This document shows, in pieces, positions 8,395 through 16,339 of a stretch of DNA of 64,000 nucleotides (position 1 is its first letter; each line of letters opens with the position of its first letter). The notes below the pieces were generated by a model. The model saw only the letters and a list, made by a program, of their open reading frames with translations, searched no databases and was not told the origin of the DNA. Made by a program: the position numbers and the translations under genes. The DNA comes from Chitinimonas arctica (GTDB lineage: Bacteria; Pseudomonadota; Gammaproteobacteria; Burkholderiales; Chitinimonadaceae), in the NCBI RefSeq assembly GCF_007431345.1, contig NZ_CP041730.1:124001-188000 (forward strand), read 5' to 3'.

Positions 8395-10221
8395 ATGAAA
8401 GCTCCTACTCGCCTGCTCCATCCCACGACTTGGCCGATTTCCGCCAAGCTGGCGGTCTTGCTGCTGTTATTCGCCCTGTTGCCCTTGCTGGCCGCCAGCA
8501 GTTATGCCTTGCGCGGCAGTCTCGCCAGCATGGAAGCGACCGAGAAGCGCAATCTGGAGCAGTTGGCGGCCAGCTTGGCCGGCCGGCTCGACCAGTTGAT
8601 CATGGATACCCAGCACTTCCTCGTCTACACCTCGGTACACGAGGCCGTGACCAAGTTGATGGCGAACCCCAGCCCGGCCAACCGGGCGGTGGTGGAAATG
8701 GAGCTGGGCAAGATTGCCAGTGCCAACAACGATATCGAACTCCTGATGGTGTTGGATGGCAAAGGGACAGTGCTGGTCGCCGACAAGGCCCAGTTCAATG
8801 GCCAGGACTTCCATTTTCGCGATTACTTCAAGCAGGCCATCGGCGGTAGCTTGTATATCTCGGATATCGAAGTGGGCGCGGTCACCCGCCAGCCGGGGGT
8901 ATTTTTCTCGGCGCCCATCCCGGACGCCGAGGGCAAGACCCGTGGCGTGGCGGTCCTGAAACTGCGCGGCGAGGCCGTGATCGATATCCTGCAAAGCGTG
9001 CGGGCCAGCGGCAGCCGCTATGCCTTTATCGCCAACCGCGAAGGCATCCTGGTCTACCACCCCGACCCGGCCTTGCTCTACAGGAGTCTTTCCACCCTGC
9101 CGCCACCGGTGGCGAAGCGCATCGTGCAGGAACGGCAATTCATGCTGGACCGCATCGACAGCCTGAACATGACCGAGCTGGCCCACGCCATGGTTCCGGC
9201 CGATGAGCCGGGCAGCGTCGTCTTTCGCTCACCATTGAGCGGCGAAATGGAAATCGCCGGCTTCGCGCCGGCCCGCCATCGCTGGGTGGTGGGCGTCAAT
9301 GAGCCCGAGGCCGTCTTCACCGCACCGCTGGACCGCTTGTCGCGCCATGTGGCACTGGGCGTGCTGGCCATCGCCGTGCTTTGCCTGCTGGCAGCCTTGC
9401 TGCTCTCGCGACTGGTGATGCGGCCGGTGCACTCGCTGTCGCACGCCGCCCAGGCCATGCGAACCGGCGACTACCCGAACGCCCGCGCCCTGCCCTATTG
9501 GCAGGATGAAATGGGCGCGCTCGCCAATACCTTCAACGATATGGTCAAAAGCGTGCAGGAGCGCGAACGGGAACGCGATATCTTCGGCCGGGTCGTGTCG
9601 CCCGAGGTCAGGGAGAAATTGCTGTCGGGCGAGGTCAAGCTGGGTGGCGAGAGCCTGAAGGTCACCGTGCTGTTTTCCGATATTCGCGATTTCTCGACCA
9701 TTTCCGAACAGATGACGCCCGAGCAGGTGGTGAGCTTCCTCAATGAATACCTGTCGGAGATGGCCGAGGCGGTCAAACCCTGGGGCGGCTACATCAATAA
9801 TTTTATCGGCGATGCCATCGTGGTGATCTTCGGCGCACCCATTGCCGCGCCGGGCCGCGAATGGGCGGCCGTGGCGGCCGCGATGGAGATGCGCGATCGG
9901 CTCGGCACGCTCAACGACCTGCGCGAGCTGCGCGGCGAGCGCAGGCTGGAAAGCGGTATCGGCATCAGTACCGGCGAAGTGGTGGCCGGCCAGGTCGGTT
10001 CGATGGACCGCTTCCTCTATACCGTCATCGGCGATGCGGTCAATGTCGCCGCCAGGCTGGAGGCGCTGACCAAGGATCTGCAACGCGCCATCCTGATCAA
10101 CCCCAGTACCTTCGAAGGCATACGCAACCGGCCGGAAGCGCGCGTCGAAGGCATGGGCCGGCATATATTGAAGGGCCGCCGCGAAGCGATTGAAGTCTAT
10201 GCCGTTACCCGTGCGAGTTAG
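8395..10221 (+). CDS. Class III adenylate/guanylate cyclase with Cache sensor and HAMP
   Basis: 608 aa. TM1 lies at ~17-38, a periplasmic double-Cache-type sensor at ~40-300 (DGKGTVLVADKAQFNGQDF; RYAFIANREGILVYHPDP), TM2 near 312-335, HAMP at ~336-390 and the cyclase domain at ~415-600. Metal-binding Asp429 and Asp433 (FSDIRDFS) are present, as are the purine-site Asp547 (VIGDAVN) and the transition-state pair Asn550/Arg554 (NVAAR). The Lys that usually selects adenine, four residues before the GD Asp, is Asn469 here (NNFIGD), so substrate choice is uncertain. It should make cAMP or another cyclic nucleotide in response to an external ligand. ATG 8395 was chosen as the first start giving the complete TM1. 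Confidence 0.9.
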   Translation: MKAPTRLLHPTTWPISAKLAVLLLLFALLPLLAASSYALRGSLASMEATEKRNLEQLAASLAGRLDQLIMDTQHFLVYTSVHEAVTKLMANPSPANRAVVEMELGKIASANNDIELLMVLDGKGTVLVADKAQFNGQDFHFRDYFKQAIGGSLYISDIEVGAVTRQPGVFFSAPIPDAEGKTRGVAVLKLRGEAVIDILQSVRASGSRYAFIANREGILVYHPDPALLYRSLSTLPPPVAKRIVQERQFMLDRIDSLNMTELAHAMVPADEPGSVVFRSPLSGEMEIAGFAPARHRWVVGVNEPEAVFTAPLDRLSRHVALGVLAIAVLCLLAALLLSRLVMRPVHSLSHAAQAMRTGDYPNARALPYWQDEMGALANTFNDMVKSVQERERERDIFGRVVSPEVREKLLSGEVKLGGESLKVTVLFSDIRDFSTISEQMTPEQVVSFLNEYLSEMAEAVKPWGGYINNFIGDAIVVIFGAPIAAPGREWAAVAAAMEMRDRLGTLNDLRELRGERRLESGIGISTGEVVAGQVGSMDRFLYTVIGDAVNVAARLEALTKDLQRAILINPSTFEGIRNRPEARVEGMGRHILKGRREAIEVYAVTRAS

Positions 10222-10302
10222 ATTCCCCACCCCCCAAAATTTACCGTTTTCCGTCGCGGCCCCAACTATGCTTTAGCGTCATCTGCTCAGCCGGGTATCG
10301 TC

Positions 10303-11985
10303 TTGAAGCACCTACTCCTGCCTAGTCTTGCCGTCCTCGCTGCGCTGCCGGCGGCGACCGCCGAGCTGCCGCCCACGCCGGGTAGCGTCGAGCAATCCTT
10401 AAGGCGGCCGGAGGCGCCGTCCCGCCCGGCCACCGAGCTGCTGTTCCGGCGCGAAGACGGCGGTAGCGAACATGACCCCAACGACCGGCGCTTCCGGGTC
10501 AACGCCTTCGACTTCCATGGCAACACCGCCTTTGCCGGCTTCCGCCTCAAGCGCGTGATGGAGCGCTTCGTGGATAGGGAATTGAACCTCTACGACCTGG
10601 GCCGTGCCGCCGACGCCGTCACCGAGTTCTACCAGCGTATGGGCTACCCCTTGGCACGGGCGCTGGTGCCCGCGCAGCGGGTCGTTGACGGACGGGTGCG
10701 CATCGATGTGGTGGAAGGCGTGCTCGGCGAAATCAAGGTGGCGGGCAAGCATGGCTATCGCGGCGATACCCTGTTGCAGCGGGGTGGCAGCTTGGCGCCG
10801 GGCGCACCCATCCTGCAGGCTCCCCTGGAACAGAAGCTGCTGATCCTGAACGATCAGCCGGGCCTGAAAGCCCGTGCGACGCTGGTGCCGGGCAAGCAAT
10901 ACGGCAGCACCGACCTGCTGCTGCAGGTCGAGGAGAAGCGCCTGAGCCTGGATGTGGCGGTGACCAATGCCGCCCGTGAAAATATCGGCCAGACCCGGCT
11001 GGACCTGAACAGCGCCTGGAATAATCCACTGGGCATCGGTGACCAGCTGAGCCTGCGCGGCATCGTCAGTGAACGGAGGCTGCTCAAATACGGCAAACTG
11101 GCCTACAGCCTGCCGCTGGGCGACGACGGCAGCCGCCTCAGCCTCAGCCACGCGCGTATCGCCTACCACGTGGCCGGCGCACTGAGCGAGCTGGAACTCG
11201 CCGGCCGGGTGAAGACCTCGGAACTGAGTTATACCCTGCCCATGCTGCGTTCGCGCCAGCACGACCGCAGCGTGGGCATCAGCGCCAACTATCGCGAATT
11301 GCGGCAAACCAGCCTGGGTACCGAGCTGGCGAAAAACCACCTGGCCACCCTCAGCGCACATTGGAACGAACGCTGGCAGGACGACGCCGGCACCAATTGG
11401 AGCACCCGCGTCAGTATTTCCGGCAACGGCCATTCCACCCGTACCAGCGATCGCGCCTACACCGCTGCGCAGCTCCAGTGCCAGGCCGATGCGAGCCTAT
11501 GCGTACCACTGCCCCCGCTGCGCCAGGATGCCGAGCGATTTCGGCTGGAAGCCACCCTCCAGGCCAGCGCCGCCATCACCAGCCGCTGGGACGCGCATAT
11601 CAAGGCCCAGCTGGTACACAGCCGCGAGCGGCTACCCGATAGCGACAAGTTCGACCTGGGCGGACCGGATAGCGTACGCGCCTATCGGCCATCGGAACTG
11701 CGTGGCGACAGCGGCAACAGCCTGACCGTGGAACTGCGGCATCCCATGGTCTTGCTGAACCGCGCGGCGCAGGCGAGCGTGTTCATCGACTATGGCCGCG
11801 TGATCAACAAGCAGGGTGGGCTGCGCAACGGCGACGGCGAGATCGGCGGCGCCGGTGTCGGACTGACGGTCTACCCTAGCGGCAATAGCACGGTTAAAGT
11901 GGAATACGCGCGCCCCTTTACCAACGAGCGCAGCGATGACGGCAAACGTGGCCGGCTGTGGTTCAACTTGAGCGCGAGTTTCTGA
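10303..11985 (+). CDS. Two-partner secretion transporter (FhaC/ShlB family)
   Basis: 560 aa. Start codon TTG 10303 leads into a signal peptide (LLLPSLAVLAALPAATAEL). A POTRA region spans ~70-220 (FRVNAFDFHGNTAFAGF; DGRVRIDVVEGVLGEIKV). The rest is a 16-strand Omp85-type barrel with the family motif LGGPDSVRAYRPSELRGDSG in loop 6 and a terminal aromatic (LSASF). It exports the exoprotein encoded directly downstream; its TGA overlaps that ATG by one base (TGATG). The TTG start has no strong Shine-Dalgarno, so initiation may be weak. Confidence 0.92.
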   Translation: MKHLLLPSLAVLAALPAATAELPPTPGSVEQSLRRPEAPSRPATELLFRREDGGSEHDPNDRRFRVNAFDFHGNTAFAGFRLKRVMERFVDRELNLYDLGRAADAVTEFYQRMGYPLARALVPAQRVVDGRVRIDVVEGVLGEIKVAGKHGYRGDTLLQRGGSLAPGAPILQAPLEQKLLILNDQPGLKARATLVPGKQYGSTDLLLQVEEKRLSLDVAVTNAARENIGQTRLDLNSAWNNPLGIGDQLSLRGIVSERRLLKYGKLAYSLPLGDDGSRLSLSHARIAYHVAGALSELELAGRVKTSELSYTLPMLRSRQHDRSVGISANYRELRQTSLGTELAKNHLATLSAHWNERWQDDAGTNWSTRVSISGNGHSTRTSDRAYTAAQLQCQADASLCVPLPPLRQDAERFRLEATLQASAAITSRWDAHIKAQLVHSRERLPDSDKFDLGGPDSVRAYRPSELRGDSGNSLTVELRHPMVLLNRAAQASVFIDYGRVINKQGGLRNGDGEIGGAGVGLTVYPSGNSTVKVEYARPFTNERSDDGKRGRLWFNLSASF

Positions 11986-14900
11986 TGGTCTCCGCCATCC
12001 CCTTCCGTCCCTCCCTGATGGCCATCGCCTGTGCGATGGCCTTGTCCGTGCGGGCGGAACTGCCCCGTGACCCCACCGTGGTGGCCGGCCAGGTGGCGAT
12101 CGAACAGCAAGGCGCGCTGGTCCGGCAGTTTTCCGACAAGGCCATTATCGATTGGCGCCAATTCAATATCGGCGCCGATCAATTGATGCGCTTTTTGCAG
12201 CCGGGCAGCCGGTCCATCATCCTCAACCGTGTGACCGGTAACGATCCCTCCAGCATCCTCGGCCAATTGCAGGCCAATGGCCGCGTGTTCCTGGTCAATC
12301 CCAACGGCGTCTATTTCGGCGCCAATGCCCGCGTCGACGTCGGCGCCTTGCTGGCCACCAGCTACGCAATCCGAAACGAGGATTTCCTGGCCGGCCGCTA
12401 TCGCTTCCTTGCCGCCGGCCAGGCCGGCCAGGTCCGCAATGACGGCAGGCTGCGCGCGGCGGATGGCGGCTTTGTCGCCCTGGCCGGCAGCCGGGTGGCG
12501 AACCATGGCCTGGTGGAAGCCAGATTGGGCAGCGTGCTGCTGGCCTCCGGCCAGGCGCTGGAACTGGATCTGGCCGGCGATGGCCTGATCGGCTATGTGC
12601 TGGACCCCGCGGTGGCCGGCTCGCTGGTCGGCGTGGACAACGCCGGCAGCATCCTGGCCGACGGCGGCCGGGTGGTCTTGGCGGCCAGCGCCGCGCGCGC
12701 CGTGGCCGGCAGCGCGGTCAATCACAGTGGCCTGATCCGTGCTGCCGGCGTGGCGGAACGCAACGGTGTCATCGAATTGCTTGCGCAAGACGGTGAGGTG
12801 AACGTCAGCGGCGCAGTGCATGCCGATAGCGCCCAAGGCAGCGGCGGCCGGGTAGCACTATACGGACGGCAAGTGGGCGTGGCCGGCAGCGCCGCCTTGT
12901 CGGCGGATGGCCGCGATGGCGGTGGCACGCTATTGATTGGCGGCGATTGGCAAGGTAGCGGCCCCGTTACCGCGCAGCACACCACGGTGGCCGCCGGGGC
13001 CCGCTTCAGCGCCGATGCGCTGGAACGGGGACAGGGTGGCAAAGTCGTGGTCTGGGCCGATGGCCGGACCGAGTTCGCCGGTTCCATCAGCGCCCGCGGC
13101 GGGCGCCGGGCGGGCGATGGCGGCCAGGTCGAGGTGTCTGGCAAGCATGCCCTGCGCTACGACGGCAAGGTGGATACCCGCGCCGATGCGGGCCTTACCG
13201 GACAGCTGCTGATCGATCCGGCCACCTTGACCGTGGTGGACGCCGCCACCGCCGGTACCGATGAAATCACCCGCGCCTCGCTCGAAGCGATCGTGGCCAC
13301 CAGCAATGTCAGCCTGGTGGCCGATGGCCTGATCACCATCAACAATATGGCCGGCAACCTGATCAACCTGAAGCAAACCGGCGGCAATAGCGTCACCATG
13401 CAATCGACCGCCTCGGGCGGTATCAAGTTTCTCGACGTCAATGACGAGATCCGCACCGCCGGCGGCAGCATCACCTTGCAGGCACTGGGCAGCGGTTCGC
13501 TCCAGCTGGGTAAGCTGACGTCCAACGGCGGCGCCATCAATCTCAAATCGGCCGCCAACGCCCTGCTGGGCAACGATGTGCGGGCGACCGGCGGCAGCAT
13601 TACGCTGGATATGGGCAACGGGGTGGCGCAGTCCACCGCCAAGGGCCTGTACACCACCAATGGCTTGTTATTGAAAGGCAGCGGCTATTTCAAGCTGCTC
13701 AGTTACAACGACAACGGCAATTTCTACCAATCCTTCAACCAGATAGGCAACCTGGCCGCCAGCCTCAGCGGCGGCTCGGTCCAGTTTTCCCACAATGGCG
13801 CCTTCACGGTCGGCAGCGTGGCCGGCGTCAATGGCATCCAGACCAGCGGTGCATCGGTCCAGATCTACAACAACAACGGCTTGACCCTGAGCCAGGACTT
13901 CAATGTCGGCGGCGGGTCCATCTTCATGCTCGCCGGCAGCAATGGCGTCAACCAGACCGGCGGCAGCGTGATTGCCGATGGGCTGATCCTGAGCGGCGCG
14001 GGTACCTTTACGCTGAACCAGGCCAATAACGATCTCAATGTCCTCACCGCCTCGGTGACCGGCGCGGTCACCTTCCGCGACAAGGACAATCTGGCGGTCG
14101 GCAATGTCTGGGGCTGGAGCAAGGGCATCAGTACCGGCGGCAACAACCTGACCCTGACCACCGGCGCGCCCATCGCCACGCCCGATTACAACAAGACCCA
14201 GGGCGACGCGGCCAATCCGGCCAGCCTGAAGATCGACGAGAATATCAATGTCGGCAGCGGCCTGGTGCGGCTGAACCTGGATGCCGGCGGCGTCCTGCAG
14301 CGCAACGAAGCCAATGTGTCGGACGGCTCCATTACCGCCGGTTCGCTGCTGGTCAGCGACGGCAGCAGCACGAGCAAGGTCAACCAGGTCAGCCTGTCCA
14401 ACGGCTATAACGCCATCAACACGCTGGCGGCCCGCCTGAACGGTTCTTTTTTCTATACCGGCGCGGGTAACAACCAGACAACCGTCACGATAGGCAGCGT
14501 CGGCGGTGTAAGCGGAATCCGCACCACCTCCAATACCATTATCGCGGCGGCCACCACCAATCCGGACAAACCCGCCACCTACAACCCGAACGATGTCGCC
14601 CTCTCGATAGGCGGCAATCTCAATATCGACAGCGCCATCGAAGCACTGCGGGAAAGCGGCGGGACCAGGTACACCGGCTCGGTAACGGTAGGGATAGGCG
14701 GCGACTACACCGCCAGGACGGCCGGCGGTATCGTGATCAAGGCCAATTCGCTGGGCGTATTGGGCGAGGTCGGCCAGGGCACCTTCAATATCAAGAGCTT
14801 TGTCGAGACCCTGGTCGCCGGCGGCGGCAAGAACACGGTGATCGACAACAGCAGCTATACCGGCCTGCTGGCCGCCGCCGCCATCGGCGCGGTCAGCGAT

Positions 14901-16046
14901 GCCATCGACGTGGATGTACCGGCCGCACCTGGCTCCAGCGGCAGCAGCTCGGCCGGCTCGGGCTCCCCGCCCATCGGCAGCGGCGGCAGCGCCGGCGGCG
15001 GTACCACGCAAACCTTGTCGGTCACCGAAATCAACAAACCGGTCGGCAACTTCTATCTGACCACCGGCGACGATCTGCGCATCGTCAAATTGAACAGCCA
15101 GGGCGACAATCTCTTTCTGCGCGCCAACAATGTCGATGTCGTGCTGGATGCGGCCACCAAGGACGGCGCCCGCATCATCCTGCAGCCCTACGGCCTGAAT
15201 CGCAGCGTCAAGATCCAGAAGGACGACCCGGCCAGCCCCTTCAACGTCAACCCCGCCATCAGCGACCCGGACCTGCGCTATGTGTCGGGCTATACCACCG
15301 ACACCACCTACAGCTGGGAAACCCTGCTGAAGTTCAGCAACCTGACGTCCACCTTCTATATCGGCTCCCTGCCCTACGTGATTACCGATGCCACCGCGGT
15401 CGCCGTGGGCGGCACCCATTTCACCGGCAATATCCGCATCGGCCAGAATGGCGCGGCCGATCTGTCCTACCGCAGCCTGTCGGCGCAGACCGATGGCGAT
15501 ATCACCACCGATGCGGTCGGACCGCTCTACAACCTGCGCTTGCTGGGCCGCAATCTGCTGGTGAACGGCTTTTCCACCTTCGGCGACAAGATCCATTTTA
15601 TTTCGGACAGCCTGGCGATGAATGGCGCCGACAGCCAGTACATCAGCGCCGACAATGTCAAGGTCACGCTGCGCAACCTGGGCGACCAGACCATCTGGGT
15701 GGGACCGCGTCCCGGCAATGCCGCCTTCGGCAACGAAACCGAGTACACCGAAGCGGTCCTGCGCAAGTTCAACGACAAGGCCACCCTGATCATCAGCGGT
15801 ACCGACGATATGCCCTTCGGCAGCTCGCCTACCCGTTACTCGCAGGTCTACACCGATATCCACGTCGCCAACAGCGGCAGCTTCGGCCTGGGCAATCGCA
15901 AGCTGGTATTGGACACCCCCAATTCCATCACGGTGCACAACACGCCCCCGTCATTACCAGCAAGGGCAAGACCGGCAAGGCCGGCGGCTTATGGACGGGC
16001 TGCGATAACGGCGTCAGCAATTGCGGCGAAACCAATCCGCCGATAG
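11985..16046 (+). CDS. Filamentous-haemagglutinin-type TPS exoprotein, N-terminal part (frameshifted)
   Basis: The start is ATG 11985, overlapping the transporter stop, then a signal peptide (LMAIACAMALSVRAELP). The TPS secretion domain lies at ~25-260 with the diagnostic NPNGVYFG and IILNRVTG. Long beta-helical repeats follow (GGSITLQALGSGSLQLGKLT and many alike). The frame runs to a stop at 16046, but its last ~35 residues are Arg/Ala/Pro-rich and unlike the rest. From the C5 tract at 15945-15949 the -1 frame stays open to 18295 and continues naturally (PVITSKGKTGKAGGLWTGC). One extra C would give a single 2103-aa adhesin. Likely a surface-released or tethered adhesin. Confidence 0.85.
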   Translation: MVSAIPFRPSLMAIACAMALSVRAELPRDPTVVAGQVAIEQQGALVRQFSDKAIIDWRQFNIGADQLMRFLQPGSRSIILNRVTGNDPSSILGQLQANGRVFLVNPNGVYFGANARVDVGALLATSYAIRNEDFLAGRYRFLAAGQAGQVRNDGRLRAADGGFVALAGSRVANHGLVEARLGSVLLASGQALELDLAGDGLIGYVLDPAVAGSLVGVDNAGSILADGGRVVLAASAARAVAGSAVNHSGLIRAAGVAERNGVIELLAQDGEVNVSGAVHADSAQGSGGRVALYGRQVGVAGSAALSADGRDGGGTLLIGGDWQGSGPVTAQHTTVAAGARFSADALERGQGGKVVVWADGRTEFAGSISARGGRRAGDGGQVEVSGKHALRYDGKVDTRADAGLTGQLLIDPATLTVVDAATAGTDEITRASLEAIVATSNVSLVADGLITINNMAGNLINLKQTGGNSVTMQSTASGGIKFLDVNDEIRTAGGSITLQALGSGSLQLGKLTSNGGAINLKSAANALLGNDVRATGGSITLDMGNGVAQSTAKGLYTTNGLLLKGSGYFKLLSYNDNGNFYQSFNQIGNLAASLSGGSVQFSHNGAFTVGSVAGVNGIQTSGASVQIYNNNGLTLSQDFNVGGGSIFMLAGSNGVNQTGGSVIADGLILSGAGTFTLNQANNDLNVLTASVTGAVTFRDKDNLAVGNVWGWSKGISTGGNNLTLTTGAPIATPDYNKTQGDAANPASLKIDENINVGSGLVRLNLDAGGVLQRNEANVSDGSITAGSLLVSDGSSTSKVNQVSLSNGYNAINTLAARLNGSFFYTGAGNNQTTVTIGSVGGVSGIRTTSNTIIAAATTNPDKPATYNPNDVALSIGGNLNIDSAIEALRESGGTRYTGSVTVGIGGDYTARTAGGIVIKANSLGVLGEVGQGTFNIKSFVETLVAGGGKNTVIDNSSYTGLLAAAAIGAVSDAIDVDVPAAPGSSGSSSAGSGSPPIGSGGSAGGGTTQTLSVTEINKPVGNFYLTTGDDLRIVKLNSQGDNLFLRANNVDVVLDAATKDGARIILQPYGLNRSVKIQKDDPASPFNVNPAISDPDLRYVSGYTTDTTYSWETLLKFSNLTSTFYIGSLPYVITDATAVAVGGTHFTGNIRIGQNGAADLSYRSLSAQTDGDITTDAVGPLYNLRLLGRNLLVNGFSTFGDKIHFISDSLAMNGADSQYISADNVKVTLRNLGDQTIWVGPRPGNAAFGNETEYTEAVLRKFNDKATLIISGTDDMPFGSSPTRYSQVYTDIHVANSGSFGLGNRKLVLDTPNSITVHNTPPSLPARARPARPAAYGRAAITASAIAAKPIRR

Positions 16047-16339
16047 AGAGCACGCCGGACGGCGGCGACAACAGCGACAGCGACGGAGATGGCGGCGGCG
16101 GCGGCGATACCGACACCGGTCCGACCACGGGACCCGGCAACGGCAACGGCGGCAATCCCGGCGCCGACCCTGGCCCTACCCCGGTCACCCCCGGCACACC
16201 GGACGACGATACCGGCACGGTCGATGATCCCACGCCACCCGGCACGGTCACGCCCCCGGGTACGACCCCGATCACGCCTACTCCACCCCGCGGCGGCCCG
16301 ATTACACCCACCCCGCCCGACGGCACGCCGGGTACGCCC

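Noticed and set aside
13668..15938. 756-codon minus-strand frame opposite the TPS exoprotein
   Set aside because: Antisense shadow of a GC-rich beta-helix gene; residues (Asp/Gly/Ala/Gln) reflect the complement of the codon pattern and no domain is recognisable.
15940..15955. Programmed -1 frameshift in the exoprotein
   Set aside because: The site ACG-CCC-CCG is not a proper X-XXY-YYZ heptamer, since slippage would leave a mismatched first position, and no downstream pseudoknot was apparent. A one-base indel is simpler.
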